From Bacillota bacterium (GTDB lineage: Bacteria; Bacillota; Bacilli; Alicyclobacillales; SLC66): a stretch of 55,912 bases of DNA. Below are positions 55,700-55,912 of this stretch, one piece after another. Each line of letters begins with the position of its first letter. Position 1 is the first letter of the stretch. The notes beneath the pieces are model-generated. The model was not told the origin of the DNA, made no database searches, and saw nothing but the letters and a program-made list of their open reading frames with translations. The DNA lies in contig JAKACX010000009.1 of NCBI GenBank assembly GCA_021821055.1, positions 1 through 55,912 of the forward strand, given 5' to 3'. A program made the position numbers and the translations under genes.

Positions 55700-55769
55700 T
55701 CTTGAATACAATTCGCCACGGTCCTGTGGATTGGACAGCATCGGTAAACTGAAGGAAACAGGTGAAGAT

Positions 55770-55912
55770 ATGCGAATGCCGCGAAACTCGAATGATGTCT
55801 TGGTCAAGCACCTTTCCACCGCATTGCCGGACAGCGTGCTGGATGTGATTGGTGTACGCGGTGTGCATATTGAGCGGGTATTACCCACTGAGTTGGACGG
55901 ATTGGATGTGCG
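55770..55912 (+). CDS. Start of an Rpn-like (PD-(D/E)XK transposase-related) gene, cut by the window end
   Basis: The first 47 residues read MRMPRNSNDVLVKHLSTALP, then a segment ending RVLPTELDGLDV. The pattern NDVLVKHL with a later ERVLPTEL resembles the opening of Rpn/DUF4351-type nucleases, which are transposase relatives. AGGTGAAG lies 5 bases before the ATG. The active site would lie beyond the window, so this is a tentative assignment. Confidence 0.45.
   Translation, partial: MRMPRNSNDVLVKHLSTALPDSVLDVIGVRGVHIERVLPTELDGLDV

Overview
The window looks like a chromosomal segment of a GC-rich Gram-positive bacterium of the Bacillota, of the Alicyclobacillaceae or Paenibacillaceae kind. This is an inference from strong AGGAGG-type ribosome binding sites, TTGACA/TATAAT promoters, many GTG and TTG starts, and Bacillota families (YesL, DUF5696, NHL/YIP1, Uma2, PemK). 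I cannot name the species.

About 0-26 kb is a carbohydrate island. It holds a cytosolic sulfatase, a CUT1 import system with two different solute-binding proteins (one fused to two beta-sandwich modules) and two permease pairs but no ATPase gene, an NHL-TPR-YIP1 membrane protein, a secreted DUF5696 protein, a secreted PF10091-like enzyme, a LacI-family regulator, two GH35-like enzymes, a YesL protein and a cytosolic GH144/PF10091 enzyme. Copies of a LacI-type operator (core GAAACGWTTC) sit in or beside promoters here, so the island probably forms one regulon. PF10091 enzymes beside GH35 enzymes make beta-1,2-glucan a reasonable candidate substrate, unproven. A Uma2 gene is inserted between the modules.

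26-42 kb holds two complete Opp/Dpp-type (family 5) ABC transporters. Their binding proteins resemble those that bind beta-gluco-oligosaccharides as well as those that bind peptides. Between them lie a DUF559 endonuclease-like gene, a GH4 alpha-galactosidase (melA) and the C-terminal remnant of a lost sugar permease.

42-47.6 kb holds an amino acid permease and a PLP aminotransferase (minus strand), a divergent D-2-hydroxyacid dehydrogenase, and a small exported protein behind an ECF-sigma-like promoter.

47.6-53.5 kb holds two orphan family 5 binding proteins that are close paralogues of the 26.7 kb one. Between them is a 181-residue protein of unknown function whose promoter carries the same kind of operator (ATTCAAACGTTTGAAT) as the 51.7 kb binding-protein promoter. 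53.5-55.9 kb is gene-poor, with possible gene remnants, a PemK/MazF-type toxin-antitoxin pair and the start of an Rpn-like gene.

The intergenic DNA is unusually rich in structure. There is a dispersed repeat of roughly 130 bp (four copies, all in the same orientation, mostly next to family 5 transporter genes), a second inverted-repeat element family, long perfect hairpins in leaders and after binding-protein genes, and many short degenerate tandem repeats. No rRNA, tRNA, CRISPR array or intact transposase was seen.
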